Shown in pieces: positions 26,381 to 35,659 of a stretch of 58,243 nucleotides of DNA. Numbering within the stretch: the first letter of the stretch is position 1; every line of letters begins with the position of its first letter. The notes below the pieces were generated by a model, which searched no databases, was not told the DNA's origin, and worked only from the letters and a program-made list of their open reading frames with translations. Source of the DNA: Mesorhizobium sp. B2-4-15 (GTDB lineage Bacteria > Pseudomonadota > Alphaproteobacteria > Rhizobiales > Rhizobiaceae); assembly GCF_006658505.1 (NCBI RefSeq), contig NZ_VFUZ01000032.1, positions 1 through 58,243 on the forward strand, in the 5' to 3' direction. The translations under genes and the position numbers were made by a program.

Positions 26381-27015
26381 TGGCGGCAGACCGCACCGGC
26401 GCGCCGCCACGCGCCTGGCAGCGCATGCTGTCCGGCCGCCGGCTCGACCTGCTCGACCCCTCGCCGCTCGACATCGAGATTTCGGACATTGCCCACGGGC
26501 TTGCCCGTGTCGCCCGCTGGAATGGCCAGACCAGCGGGGAGCATGCCTTTTCGGTCGCCCAGCATTCGCTGCTGGTCGAGGCCCTGTTCACCGAACTGAT
26601 ACCCCAGGCTTCCGCCGCCGACCGGCTGGCGGCGCTGCTGCACGATGCGCCTGAATACGTCATCGGTGACATGATCTCACCGTTCAAATCGGTGATGGGC
26701 GGCAGCTACAAGGACTGCGAATTGCGTCTGCAGCGCGCCATCCATCTGCGCTTCTCGCTGCCTCCTGAACCGGCAGCGGCGCTGCGCAAGGAGATCAAGC
26801 GCGCGGACCAGATCGCCGCCTATTTCGAGGCGACACTGCTCGCTGGTTTCTCATCCGCCGAAGCAGCCGAATTCTTCGGTCGCCCGCGCGGTTTTTCCGC
26901 CGAGCGTTTCGATTTGACGCCCCGCTCGGTGACCTCGGCGCAGAATGCCTTCCTGAAGCGATTTTCGGCGCTCGATAGATCGCGGCACCAGGTTCCGACA
27001 TCAGCGGTAGGGTAG
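26380..27015 (+). CDS. HD-domain phosphohydrolase (YfbR-like)
   Basis: 211 residues. Metal ligands of the HD superfamily are seen in GEHAFSVAQHS (His), LLHDAPEYV (HD) and the later KRADQIAAYFE (Asp). Similar proteins are 5'-deoxynucleotidases, but substrate specificity cannot be fixed. Overlaps ygfZ by one base. Confidence 0.85.
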   Translation: MAADRTGAPPRAWQRMLSGRRLDLLDPSPLDIEISDIAHGLARVARWNGQTSGEHAFSVAQHSLLVEALFTELIPQASAADRLAALLHDAPEYVIGDMISPFKSVMGGSYKDCELRLQRAIHLRFSLPPEPAAALRKEIKRADQIAAYFEATLLAGFSSAEAAEFFGRPRGFSAERFDLTPRSVTSAQNAFLKRFSALDRSRHQVPTSAVG

Positions 27016-27050
27016 AAAACGCTAAATTAACCGGAACGGATAACAGTGCC

Positions 27051-29222
27051 GTGTTCGATCACGCACCGCAGGCGCGCCACATGCCCGTCGTGGATGTCAA
27101 GGATGGTTCGGTCGTCCCGGAGCGGGCAGCCGAAGGCGTGGAGCGCTCGCGCCGCATGGAAGACGAACTGCGCGAACAGAACGAACGTTTTTCAGCCGCG
27201 GTCGAGAACATGTCGCATGGCCTGTGCATGTTCGATGCCGATGAGCGCATGATCATCTGCAACGGCAACTACATCAACATCTTCCGTCTCGACGCCAAGG
27301 TGATGCGGCCAGGCATCCGTTTCATCGACATCCTGCGGCACAGTGTCGACATCGGCGTCGCCTCGCAAAGTGCCGATGAACTCTACGCCATCCGCAAGCC
27401 CTATATCGACCAGGCAAAACCCTCGACCTACGAAGAGACGCTGTCGGATGGCCGCATCATCAGCATCTCGCACCGCCCGCTGGCCCCGGGCGGCTGGGTC
27501 TCGATCTACGAGGACATCACCGAACAGCGGCGCGCCGAGCAGGATCTCAAGGAGCAGCATCGCCGTTTCGACGCCGCGCTTGCCAACATGTCGCAAGGCC
27601 TGATGATGTACGATGCCGACGGCAAGCTGATCGTGCGTAACGGGCGTTTCCTGGAACTCTACAACGTTACCGCGGCGGATTTCCCACTTGGAACGACGCA
27701 TCGCGATGCGCTCGAACGATTGCTGGAACTCGGCATCTACACGAAGATCGACGTCGACAGCGAGGTCGCCAAGACCGAAGCCTGCCGGCGGGCGGGGAAA
27801 ATGCATTCGGCCTATCGGCATCTTACCGACGGCAGGACGATTCTGGTCACACGCCAGCCGATGAGCGGCGGCGGCTGGGTGGCGACCTTCGACGACGTTA
27901 CCGAACGCCGCCGTACCGAAGAGCGCATGACCCATCTTGCGCATCACGACACGCTGACCGGACTGCCCAACCGCTCGATGTTTCGCGAACGGCTCGACCT
28001 GGCGCTCGAAGACGTGGCGGCAACGCCGCTGGCGATCTTCTCGCTCGATCTCGATCGCTTCAAGGCGGTCAACGACACCTGGGGACATCCTGCCGGCGAC
28101 TGGCTGCTGAAAAGCGTCGCCGAGAGGCTGCAGCGTTGCCTGCGCAGTGAAACAGACATCGTCGCCCGCTTCGGCGGCGACGAATTCGTCGTCATGCAGT
28201 TCCACTTCAAGGACATCGCCAATGCTGAAAAACTGGCGAAGCGCATCGTCGAGGCAATCGCGAAACCGTTTCGCGACAAGGGCCGGGACATGCATGTCGG
28301 GATCAGCCTGGGCATCGCCGTTTTCCCCAACGACGGCAAGGACGCCGATACGCTGCTGAAAAACGCCGATACGGCGCTCTATCGGGCGAAGAGCGAGGGG
28401 CGCAACCTTTATCGCTTCTTCGAACCGGGAATGGACGCCATGGTGCAAGCCCGCCGGGCGCTTGAAGTCGACCTCGAGACCGCGCTGCCACGCCAGGAAT
28501 TCGATCTCGACTTTCAGCCTATCATGAACATCGCCTCCGGCGAGATCATCGGCGCGGAGGCCTTGATGCGCTGGCGTTCGCCGGCGCGCGGCACTGTCGC
28601 TCCGGATCAATTCATCCCGGTCGCCGAAGAAACCGGACTGATCGTGCCGCTTGGCGACTGGGCATTGAGGACGGCCTGTGCGGCGGCGGCAAGCTGGCCT
28701 CCCGGCTTGCGCATTGCCGTCAATGTCTCGGCCGTGCAGCTCAAAAGCGGCGGGTTTGCCCGCGGCGTGATCTCGGCTCTGGCCTTTTCCGAGGTGCCGG
28801 CCGGCCAGTTGGAACTGGAAATCACCGAAACCGTGCTGATGGATGAGAGCAAAGCCATGCTGAAGACGCTACGGCAGTTGCGCGAACTCGGCATCCGCAT
28901 CGCGCTCGATGATTTCGGCACCGGCTATTCCTCGCTTGGCTACCTCAGGCGTTTCCCGGTCGACAAGATCAAGATCGACCGCTCCTTCATTCGCGACATC
29001 GGCAACCGCGATACGGCGGCGATCGTTCGCACCATCATCGGGCTCGGCACCGAGCTTGGCATTGTTGTCACGGCAGAGGGCGTCGAGACCGAGGTGCAAC
29101 TCGACATGCTGCGCGAGAATGGCTGTGTCGAGGCGCAGGGGTATTTGATTGGGGTGCCGGCAAAAGCGGCGGCCATCCGTCGTCTGCTGAAATCGCGTGC
29201 GCTACACAGCCAAACCGGCTGA
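27051..29222 (+). CDS. PAS-PAS-GGDEF-EAL cyclic-di-GMP signalling protein
   Basis: 723 residues from a GTG; an ATG at 27081 is possible. A short coiled region precedes two PAS-like domains (MSHGLCMFDADERMIICNGN and MSQGLMMYDADGKLIVRNGR). The GGDEF domain has intact RFGGDEFVV. Five residues upstream the inhibitory RxxD site reads SETD, so it is not canonical. The EAL domain keeps EALMRW, DDFGTGYSS and AEGVET, so phosphodiesterase activity is likely. Cytoplasmic, no membrane segments. Net activity is not predictable. Confidence 0.92.
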   Translation: MFDHAPQARHMPVVDVKDGSVVPERAAEGVERSRRMEDELREQNERFSAAVENMSHGLCMFDADERMIICNGNYINIFRLDAKVMRPGIRFIDILRHSVDIGVASQSADELYAIRKPYIDQAKPSTYEETLSDGRIISISHRPLAPGGWVSIYEDITEQRRAEQDLKEQHRRFDAALANMSQGLMMYDADGKLIVRNGRFLELYNVTAADFPLGTTHRDALERLLELGIYTKIDVDSEVAKTEACRRAGKMHSAYRHLTDGRTILVTRQPMSGGGWVATFDDVTERRRTEERMTHLAHHDTLTGLPNRSMFRERLDLALEDVAATPLAIFSLDLDRFKAVNDTWGHPAGDWLLKSVAERLQRCLRSETDIVARFGGDEFVVMQFHFKDIANAEKLAKRIVEAIAKPFRDKGRDMHVGISLGIAVFPNDGKDADTLLKNADTALYRAKSEGRNLYRFFEPGMDAMVQARRALEVDLETALPRQEFDLDFQPIMNIASGEIIGAEALMRWRSPARGTVAPDQFIPVAEETGLIVPLGDWALRTACAAAASWPPGLRIAVNVSAVQLKSGGFARGVISALAFSEVPAGQLELEITETVLMDESKAMLKTLRQLRELGIRIALDDFGTGYSSLGYLRRFPVDKIKIDRSFIRDIGNRDTAAIVRTIIGLGTELGIVVTAEGVETEVQLDMLRENGCVEAQGYLIGVPAKAAAIRRLLKSRALHSQTG

Positions 29223-29238
29223 TCGCATCCGTGCAAGG

Positions 29239-30129
29239 TCAACTCAGTGTTTCCAGGTATTTCTCGTGGAAGCTGACATAGCCGGGCTCGACGACCTTGA
29301 GGTGCCGCTCGATCAGAGCATGGAACCGCGGCAGTTGATGAAACGGCACACCGGGATAGGCATGATGCTCGGCGTGAAAGGGCATGTTCCAGGCCAGCTT
29401 GCGCACCGCCCAATTGGTCAGCGTCGTCCTGGTGTTTTCCAGCATGTTGGCAACGAACGGACAGCGGCCGTGCTCGGCCAAGAGATAGAGGCGCAAGAAT
29501 GGCTGTCCGAGCAGAGCGGGGATGATCCAGACATAGAGCAGCACGGTGAGCCGGAAATACGCGGCGAGCAGAAGGACCACGGCGTAGAAGGCAATCATGG
29601 CGCGCGCCTCGATCCGCACCTTGGGCCGGCCTTTCGGTGGCACGTAGCTATCCCGGCATTTACCCATCGCATTGGCATAGAGGGTCTTGAGATGGCCCCA
29701 CCACACCGGGATTCCGGAAACATGCACGAGGTACTGCCGCAGCGTTTCGGGTTTGGGAAAGGCCAGTTCCGGATCATTTTCCGGATCCTGGGTGAAGCGG
29801 TGATGGGCGAAGTGGAAGTAGCGGAACCAGTCGGCTGGCAGCGCGAGCGCCAGGCTGCACAGCCGGGCCACGGCATCGTTCAGCCACTGAGTCTCGAAGG
29901 CCGTGCGATGAACCGTCTCGTGCAGCAGCGTGAACAGGAACACGATGAGGATGCCTTGCGGCAGCATCAGCAGTGGCCAGAATGGTACCTTGGCCGCAAT
30001 CAGCAACCCAATGACCACAATGGCGCCCCAGTGAGCGCCGAGCTGGACGAGACCCGCGACATCCGACTTGGCCGTCAGGCGATTGCGCTCTTCCGGGGTC
30101 AAGGATGCAATTATGTCACGGTGGTCCAT
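29239..30129 (-). CDS. Membrane fatty acid desaturase-like protein
   Basis: 296 residues with several hydrophobic segments and the three histidine boxes of the membrane di-iron desaturase/hydroxylase group: HETVH, HFAHHRFTQDP and AEHHAYPGVP. It probably modifies a lipid acyl chain or a hydrophobic carotenoid-like substrate. Divergent from the LysR regulator, which may control it. Confidence 0.87.
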   Translation of the reverse strand: MDHRDIIASLTPEERNRLTAKSDVAGLVQLGAHWGAIVVIGLLIAAKVPFWPLLMLPQGILIVFLFTLLHETVHRTAFETQWLNDAVARLCSLALALPADWFRYFHFAHHRFTQDPENDPELAFPKPETLRQYLVHVSGIPVWWGHLKTLYANAMGKCRDSYVPPKGRPKVRIEARAMIAFYAVVLLLAAYFRLTVLLYVWIIPALLGQPFLRLYLLAEHGRCPFVANMLENTRTTLTNWAVRKLAWNMPFHAEHHAYPGVPFHQLPRFHALIERHLKVVEPGYVSFHEKYLETLS

Positions 30130-30213
30130 TGGCCTCGATCCAGGCTGGAGATTTGATAAGGCCCACTCTAGTCGCTAAAAAACCTTTCCAAAAACAACGA
30201 TTTCTGCAATTTT

Positions 30214-30230
30214 GATAAGCTTAACTTATC
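30214..30230. promoter_or_regulatory. Candidate LysR-regulator site GATAAG-N5-CTTATC
   Basis: Perfect 6-bp arms with a CTTAA spacer, 12 bp before the LysR gene ATG in the divergent desaturase/LysR spacer. A second half-site, TTTGATAAG, occurs at 30154-30162 near the desaturase side. LysR-type proteins commonly bind such dyads in the shared spacer. Confidence 0.5.
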
Positions 30231-30242
30231 TATCTGCCGGTC

Positions 30243-31160
30243 ATGGTTGCACTTCCATCCCTAAAAGGACTTCAGGCTTTCGAGGCCGCGGCGCGTACCG
30301 GCAGCTTCGCCGCGGCGGCGGAAGAGCTTTCCGTCTCGGCCGCCGCCATCAGCCAGCTTATCCGCACCGTCGAGGAGCAGATGGGCCGCAAGCTGTTTCA
30401 TCGGGTCAACCGTAGAGTTGTCCTAAGCGAGGCAGGAGTCGAAATGCTGCCACGGCTGACCATGGCCTTCCAGGAAATCGGCAGTGTCTCGCGCGAACTG
30501 AGCGGCGATGCCTTCCGCCCGCGCTTGGTGGTCTCGGTGCCGCCGTCCATGGCGATGGGCTGGCTTTCGCGGCGTCTCGCGGGCTTCGTCGCAAGCCATG
30601 GCGCCGCCGATATATCGCTTCGCGGCGATGACGACCCGGTGCCGTTCGACCGTGAGCTGATCGACATCCGGCTCTCCTACGGTCCGCATTATCGCGAGCA
30701 CCCGACCGAAGAGATCGTCCGGGACGCCGTCTATCCCGTCTGCGCGCCACAGCTTTCCGGCATGATCAAGGCGGATGGCGACGCGCTCGCCGGGCTGCCG
30801 CTGATCCACACCGACTGGGGACCGACGGGCGCGTCATTTCCGTCCTGGCGCAACTGGTTCGAGGCGGCCGGCGTCGAACCGGGCCGGGCGGCGCAGCGCG
30901 GCTTGTCAGCCAACTCGTCGCGCGCGGCCCTCGACCTCGCCATTTCGGGGCTGGGCGTGGCACTGGCGCAAGGGGTCTACTGCGCCGAAGCGGTGGAGGA
31001 CGGCAGGTTGGTGCGGCCCGCCGCAAGGGCGATTGCATTGCGCCAGTCCTATTGCCTGACGATCCCGGAGCGGAGCGCTAGGCGCGATGTCGTGGTGGCG
31101 TTTCGCGATTGGCTGATCAATGAATGCCGGCGCGCAGTGGGCTCGCCGGCGCTCTGTTGA
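30243..31160 (+). CDS. LysR-family transcriptional regulator (GcvA-like)
   Basis: 305 residues. The N-terminal HTH region (LKGLQAFEAAARTGSFAAAA, then SAAAISQLIRTVEEQMG) is typical, followed by a substrate-binding effector domain. The GcvA-like subgroup is suggested by overall appearance. Likely controls the divergent desaturase; the effector is unknown. Confidence 0.9.
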   Translation: MVALPSLKGLQAFEAAARTGSFAAAAEELSVSAAAISQLIRTVEEQMGRKLFHRVNRRVVLSEAGVEMLPRLTMAFQEIGSVSRELSGDAFRPRLVVSVPPSMAMGWLSRRLAGFVASHGAADISLRGDDDPVPFDRELIDIRLSYGPHYREHPTEEIVRDAVYPVCAPQLSGMIKADGDALAGLPLIHTDWGPTGASFPSWRNWFEAAGVEPGRAAQRGLSANSSRAALDLAISGLGVALAQGVYCAEAVEDGRLVRPAARAIALRQSYCLTIPERSARRDVVVAFRDWLINECRRAVGSPALC

Positions 31161-31178
31161 CCCGACATACGGCGATGA

Positions 31179-31451
31179 TCAAAGTTGCCCGCTCAGCGCC
31201 GCCACCATGTCCTTGCTGGTGGCCACCGGGACGATCTCGAACTCGACCAGATCCGCCCATTCGATGACCCAACGCTGCAGGAGCGTGACGTCGTCGGCCT
31301 CCGCCAGCAGGAAGCAGCGGCTCATATCCGCCGCGATCCAGCTGTGGTGCACCACAAGCTCCTCCGGCTTCAGGCGGCCTCGGTCGCGGAAGCGACGGTA
31401 GATGTCCTTGCGGTCGCGGCCGGTGAAATCCTCGATCACGATGAACTGCAT
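31179..31451 (-). CDS. DUF3303-like small protein of the RimK/GNAT-C39 operon
   Basis: 90 residues, MQFIVIEDFTGRDRKDIY..., with a ferredoxin-like beta-alpha pattern that fits DUF3303/muconolactone-isomerase-like proteins. It begins 15 bp after the RimK-type ligase stop and so is the third gene of that operon. Its role may be binding or processing the ligase product; this is inference. Confidence 0.72.
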   Translation of the reverse strand: MQFIVIEDFTGRDRKDIYRRFRDRGRLKPEELVVHHSWIAADMSRCFLLAEADDVTLLQRWVIEWADLVEFEIVPVATSKDMVAALSGQL

Positions 31452-31466
31452 GTTCCCCTCGGTGAA

Positions 31467-32930
31467 TTATCGCCCCGGCCGTTCGAGCCGCTCAAGGAAC
31501 CATTGCGTCAGCCGGACCCAGACCTCGTCCTTCTCGCCCGAATCCTCCCAGCCATGGTCGAGGTTGGGATTGTCGTTGACCTCGATGACGAAGACGCCGT
31601 CCTTCGTCTCCTTGAGGTCGACGCCGTAGAGGCCGTCGCCGATGCAGCGCGCTGCCTTCACCGCCGTCTCGACGACGTGGGCCGGCGTCTCCTTCAGCGT
31701 GAAGGTCTTGATGCCGCCCTGGTCTGGCTTGCCATTGGCCTTGTGGTTGACGATCTGCCAGTGCTTCTTGGCCATCAGATAGTGCACGGCAAACAATGGC
31801 TGACCGCCGAGCACGCCAACGCGCCAGTCATATTCGGTCGGGATGAATTTCTGCGCGATGAGGAGGTCGGAATCCTCCAGCCATTCGGTTGCAAGGGTCC
31901 TCAGTTCCTCGAAGCTGGCGCATTTCTTGACGCCACGCGAGAAGGACGAATCCGGGATCTTCAGCACCAGCGGGAACCCCAGCGTCTGCGCCGCAAGCTC
32001 GAGATCCGAAGCGCCGGCGATCATCACCGTCGGCGGCACCGGCACCTTGTTGTAGGACATCAACTCGTTGAGATAGACCTTGTTGGTGCAGCGGATCATC
32101 GACAGCGGATCATCGATGACCGGCATGCCTTCCTGCTGGGCGCGGCGGGCGAAACGATAGGTGTGGTTGGAGATCGAGGTGGTCTCGCGGATGAACAGCG
32201 CGTCGTAATTCGCGAGCTTGGCGAGATCCTTCCTGGTGATGGGCTCGATTTCGACCCCCATCTTTTCGGCGATCTTGGCCCAGTAGCGCAGCGACGAGAT
32301 TTCCGACGGGGGCAATTCCTCATGCGGATCGACCAGCGTGGCGAAGGTGTAGCGCGCCGGCGTGCGGCCCTTGGTGTCGCGCCACTCGCGGTTGGTGTAG
32401 GTCTCCAGGCACTGGATGAAGTGCGCCTCTTCTTCCTCGGTCATCCGCGCCAGCGGATGGAAGCCGATCTTACGGATCGAGGCCCATTCGGCGCTGTCCT
32501 TGATATGGACCTCGAGCGCCGGCGCCCTGAACCAGTCGAACAACAGCTTGGCGAAACGGTCCCACACCTTGGAGGGCCCGATGCCGAAGAAGATGCACAC
32601 CTTCGCCGGAAAGGCGCCGCCGAGATCCTTGCGGCATTTGTTGAGCGCCAGCTCCAGTTCCGGCAGCGCATGCTCATAGAGCTTACGCTCCGACAGGTCG
32701 ATCATCGTCTCGACGGTCGGGATGACCTTGTGACCGCGCGAGCTCGCCAGCAGCGAGGCATAGTAGCCGCGGCTCTGGTAGCCGTAGTTGTTCGACAGGT
32801 TGATGACCTTCGGCCGCTGGCCCCGGAACAGCGCCGGATGTGCAAGATAGTCGCGATTGGTGATGATCTTGTGCGGTGTCGCCACTTGGTCGAGATCGCT
32901 CTGCCTGCCGGTAAGGATGACCCAGGTCAT
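31467..32930 (-). CDS. RimK-type ATP-grasp ligase with RimK-associated N-terminal domain
   Basis: 487 residues. The N-terminal part (VINLSNNYGYQSRGYYASLL) fits the RimK-ligase-associated (RLAN) domain. The C-terminal ATP-grasp fold shows PLVLKIPDSSFSRGV (nucleotide loop), DWRVGVLGG and VIEVNDNPNLDHG (Mg ligands). The family adds amino acids to a carboxylate on a peptide or protein. It overlaps the GNAT-C39 gene by 4 bp, a strong sign of joint function. The acceptor is unknown. Confidence 0.88.
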   Translation of the reverse strand: MTWVILTGRQSDLDQVATPHKIITNRDYLAHPALFRGQRPKVINLSNNYGYQSRGYYASLLASSRGHKVIPTVETMIDLSERKLYEHALPELELALNKCRKDLGGAFPAKVCIFFGIGPSKVWDRFAKLLFDWFRAPALEVHIKDSAEWASIRKIGFHPLARMTEEEEAHFIQCLETYTNREWRDTKGRTPARYTFATLVDPHEELPPSEISSLRYWAKIAEKMGVEIEPITRKDLAKLANYDALFIRETTSISNHTYRFARRAQQEGMPVIDDPLSMIRCTNKVYLNELMSYNKVPVPPTVMIAGASDLELAAQTLGFPLVLKIPDSSFSRGVKKCASFEELRTLATEWLEDSDLLIAQKFIPTEYDWRVGVLGGQPLFAVHYLMAKKHWQIVNHKANGKPDQGGIKTFTLKETPAHVVETAVKAARCIGDGLYGVDLKETKDGVFVIEVNDNPNLDHGWEDSGEKDEVWVRLTQWFLERLERPGR

Positions 32931-34033
32931 TGTATGTCGCGCTTCCCCAGAGTGATGGCGGCGCGCAGTCCGTCGCGGCCGAACTGCGCCATGTTCATGA
33001 ATATGCCGTAGGGCACGGGAATGTTGGCGGCATCAAGGATGGTTTCCTGCCTTTCGTCCTCGACCCAGGGATCGTGGATCAGAATATGATCGCCGTCATC
33101 GCCGATGGCCAGCACCCAGTGCGGCACCTTCTTGCCGAACATCAGGAAGCCGCTGATCAGCACCAGCACCAGCTTTCCCGCGGCGATCGCGGTTCTGATG
33201 TCATCGATGGTGAACGAGCGGTAATTCACCGGGATGCCGTAAAGTTCCGTGCGGCGGCGAAAGTCGACCTGGGCCAGTTCCATTACCCGGCGCTTTTCCT
33301 CGCTGCGCACCGACTGCAGGAACAGTGCGCCGTAGAAGGAAACAAAGATTTCCGCGGCGAGCCCGCTTTCGTACCCCGAGACAGCCAGGCCGAACGGTTC
33401 GCAGCCGCCCGGTCCAGACATCATGAAGACAGTCGTCGCCTCGCGCCAGAGGCGGATTTCCATCACCGGATCGGGCACGAAACCGCGGTCGAAATTGGCC
33501 ATGGCCATCATCAGGCAACAGGGGCCGCAGGTGAATTCGCAGGTCTGTTGATAGAATGGCACCCGGGTGGCGACCGCAAGGTCGCCGCGCAAGGTCTTTT
33601 CATAACGAAGCGCGGTCGCGCCATCGTCGTAGTAGCCAGGCTCCCGGCCAATCTTACGGTAGCCGGCAAGCTCGTACATGCGGATGGCACGGCCGTTGTC
33701 CTCGCGCACTTCGAGACGCAGCATCATACGATCGTGCTCGAAGGCCGCCTCCTCCGCCGACGACAACAGCTGGCGCCCGATGCCGAGCGCGCCGAAAAAC
33801 GGGCCGACAGCTATGGAATAGAGCCGTGCGACGCCACTGCCCTTGCGAAACAGCACGATCGCATAGCCGGCGACGCGGCCGTCGACTTCGGCGACCAGCG
33901 TCTCGGCGGTCTCACGCTCGATGAACAGACGAAAAGAGCGGCGCGAAATGCGATCGCTCGAAAAAACGGCTTTCTCGATGGCGGCGAGATCATCGACGTC
34001 AGACGCGCGGGCCGTGCGGATATCGGCAGGCAT
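32927..34033 (-). CDS. GNAT acetyltransferase fused to a C39-like cysteine peptidase
   Basis: 368 residues. The N-terminal ~150 residues are a RimI-like GNAT domain (LYSIAVGPFFGALGIGRQLL acetyl-CoA loop; LEVREDNGRAIRMYELAGYR). The C-terminal ~200 are a papain-fold C39-like peptidase: FYQQTCEFTCGPCCLMMAM holds the oxyanion Gln and catalytic Cys, PHWVLAIGD the His and IHDPW the Asp. No signal peptide. Known comparative work places such fusions with RimK-type ligases in predicted peptide-modification clusters. First gene of the operon. Confidence 0.85.
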   Translation of the reverse strand: MPADIRTARASDVDDLAAIEKAVFSSDRISRRSFRLFIERETAETLVAEVDGRVAGYAIVLFRKGSGVARLYSIAVGPFFGALGIGRQLLSSAEEAAFEHDRMMLRLEVREDNGRAIRMYELAGYRKIGREPGYYDDGATALRYEKTLRGDLAVATRVPFYQQTCEFTCGPCCLMMAMANFDRGFVPDPVMEIRLWREATTVFMMSGPGGCEPFGLAVSGYESGLAAEIFVSFYGALFLQSVRSEEKRRVMELAQVDFRRRTELYGIPVNYRSFTIDDIRTAIAAGKLVLVLISGFLMFGKKVPHWVLAIGDDGDHILIHDPWVEDERQETILDAANIPVPYGIFMNMAQFGRDGLRAAITLGKRDIQ

Positions 34034-34239
34034 GCGACTTGAGAAAACCTCGATTGGGTTGCGGAAACGCCCCGGTCAAAAGCGTCGCAAACACCGGCCG
34101 AAGCGCCGGTATTCGTGAAGCGCTATCGCTCCTTGATTAGGGCCGAATTGTGACAGTTTCCTCAACGGCATGGAAGCGGCCTGGCTTTGAACGGGATCGC
34201 TGTCTTGAGGCTCCGCCGACTGCGAAAACAGCCGCCAAC

Positions 34240-35031
34240 TCAGCTTGCGAGACCTGCCAAAAGCTGGCCATAAGCGCTCTTTGCCACCACTGCCAATTGC
34301 TCACGCGGCAGCGAGCCAACGACGGCGCAGCCATAGCCCTTGTCCAGCCAGTAGATGGCCTGCGGACCCGCCTGCGCCGAAGCATAGGTGCCCGTGGCAT
34401 TTTCCGCCGATTCCGCCGTCACGAAGAGGGATATGCGCTCTCCCTTGTCGTCCTCGTAGAGCAGCATCGCGGCCTTGCTTTCGCCGGCCGGCAGCAGCCG
34501 GCCGCCGATCAGTTGAAAACCGTTCGCGGTCAGGTCCGGCGCCACCAGCTTCAGGCCGACCCGGTTGGACAGCCAGGTCTGCAAATGATCCTTGTCGCTG
34601 GCCGGCACTTCCACCGCGTGCCGCTTCTCGGCCGCGTATATGACATGGGCGGCAATCGCCTGTTCGGCGAGCCGGTCTTCCGCCTGATCCTCCTGTCCGA
34701 TGCCGTCAATGCCGGCAACGTAGCCGCCAAATCCACCCGCAGCCAGAAGCACGGCCGCGGCCGCGCCAAGCCACCAGCGTGAACGTGGCGCCTCTGCCTT
34801 GACCGGCGTTTCGCCGAGCACGACCTTGCGCAATCGCACTGGCACGGCCTCATCCAGCACGCCGGCAAGGGCGGCGCGCAATGCCTCCCGGTCGGCGGTG
34901 AAGCGGGCGCTCCTGGCCTTCATCTCAGGATTGGCCTCGAGCCAGGCTTCATAGGTGACACGCTCATCGGGCGGCAGTTCGCCGTCGAGCGCCATGTGGA
35001 TGTCACGTTCGGAAAAATCGCGGCGGATCAT
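34240..35031 (-). CDS. Anti-sigma factor, membrane-spanning
   Basis: 263 residues. An N-terminal cytoplasmic part (MALDGELPPDERVTYEAWLE) has the anti-sigma layout without an obvious HxxxCxxC zinc motif. One membrane helix follows (WWLGAAAAVLLAAGGFGGYVAG), then a ~170-residue periplasmic domain that may sense stress. Its start overlaps the sigma gene stop by 4 bp. The pairing is what identifies it. Confidence 0.85.
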   Translation of the reverse strand: MIRRDFSERDIHMALDGELPPDERVTYEAWLEANPEMKARSARFTADREALRAALAGVLDEAVPVRLRKVVLGETPVKAEAPRSRWWLGAAAAVLLAAGGFGGYVAGIDGIGQEDQAEDRLAEQAIAAHVIYAAEKRHAVEVPASDKDHLQTWLSNRVGLKLVAPDLTANGFQLIGGRLLPAGESKAAMLLYEDDKGERISLFVTAESAENATGTYASAQAGPQAIYWLDKGYGCAVVGSLPREQLAVVAKSAYGQLLAGLAS

Positions 35032-35546
35032 TTCTCGACGATCCTTATCGCGCGGCGGCGTGCCGTGTCGTCCAGCAACCCACGCAGTTCCTCACGCCCG
35101 CGCGCGATGCGCGACATCAGCGTACCGGCGGGCACGCCCAGAATGTTGGCGGCTTCGGCGTAGGAGAAGCCTTCAATGGCAACCATGACAAGGGCCGCGC
35201 GGCGATCGGGGCTGATCGCCTGCAATGCGTCGATGATCTCGCGTGAGGCGATGCCGTCCAATTGCTCGGCCGGCTGGGCTACCGTCTCGCCCGCCTCCAG
35301 CGGCAGCATCGCCGCTTCGCCGCGGCGGTTCACCTTGCGCATCTGGTCGATGAACAAATGATGCATGATCGTAAACAGCCACCTCCTGGGGCTTTCTCCT
35401 GTCTGCCAGTTGCCGAGCCGCAGCAGTGCGCGCTCGAGGCAGTCCTGAACAAGGTCGTCGGCAGCATCGCGGTCGCGCAAAAGCGAGCGTGCGTAGCGGC
35501 GCAGGCGCGGTATTTCGCCAAGGATTGCTGCCTTCTTTTCGTCCAT
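35028..35546 (-). CDS. ECF RNA polymerase sigma factor
   Basis: 172 residues. Region 2 is LLRDRDAADDLVQDCLERAL with FTIMHHLFIDQMR; region 4 is GFSYAEAANILGVPAGTLMSRIARGREEL. The start at 35546 (MDEKKAAILGEI) matches the family's short N-terminus; an upstream in-frame GTG at 35645 would lie almost at the predicted transcription start. Probably held by the anti-sigma factor encoded just downstream and autoregulated. Confidence 0.92.
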   Translation of the reverse strand: MDEKKAAILGEIPRLRRYARSLLRDRDAADDLVQDCLERALLRLGNWQTGESPRRWLFTIMHHLFIDQMRKVNRRGEAAMLPLEAGETVAQPAEQLDGIASREIIDALQAISPDRRAALVMVAIEGFSYAEAANILGVPAGTLMSRIARGREELRGLLDDTARRRAIRIVEK

Positions 35547-35659
35547 GACCGCTGGTTCTGAGGTCGCCCTTGTTGATCTCGATTGAACGCGCCTTCCCGG
35601 CGTGGCGCAAGCGGCCAGCGCGAAGCGGTCCGCCGCCCCGGTCACCCAAGCAATGAGAC

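Noticed and set aside
31185..33011. A 600-codon plus-strand open frame across the RimK-type gene
   Set aside because: Shadow of the ATP-grasp gene with no recognisable motif or ribosome-binding site.
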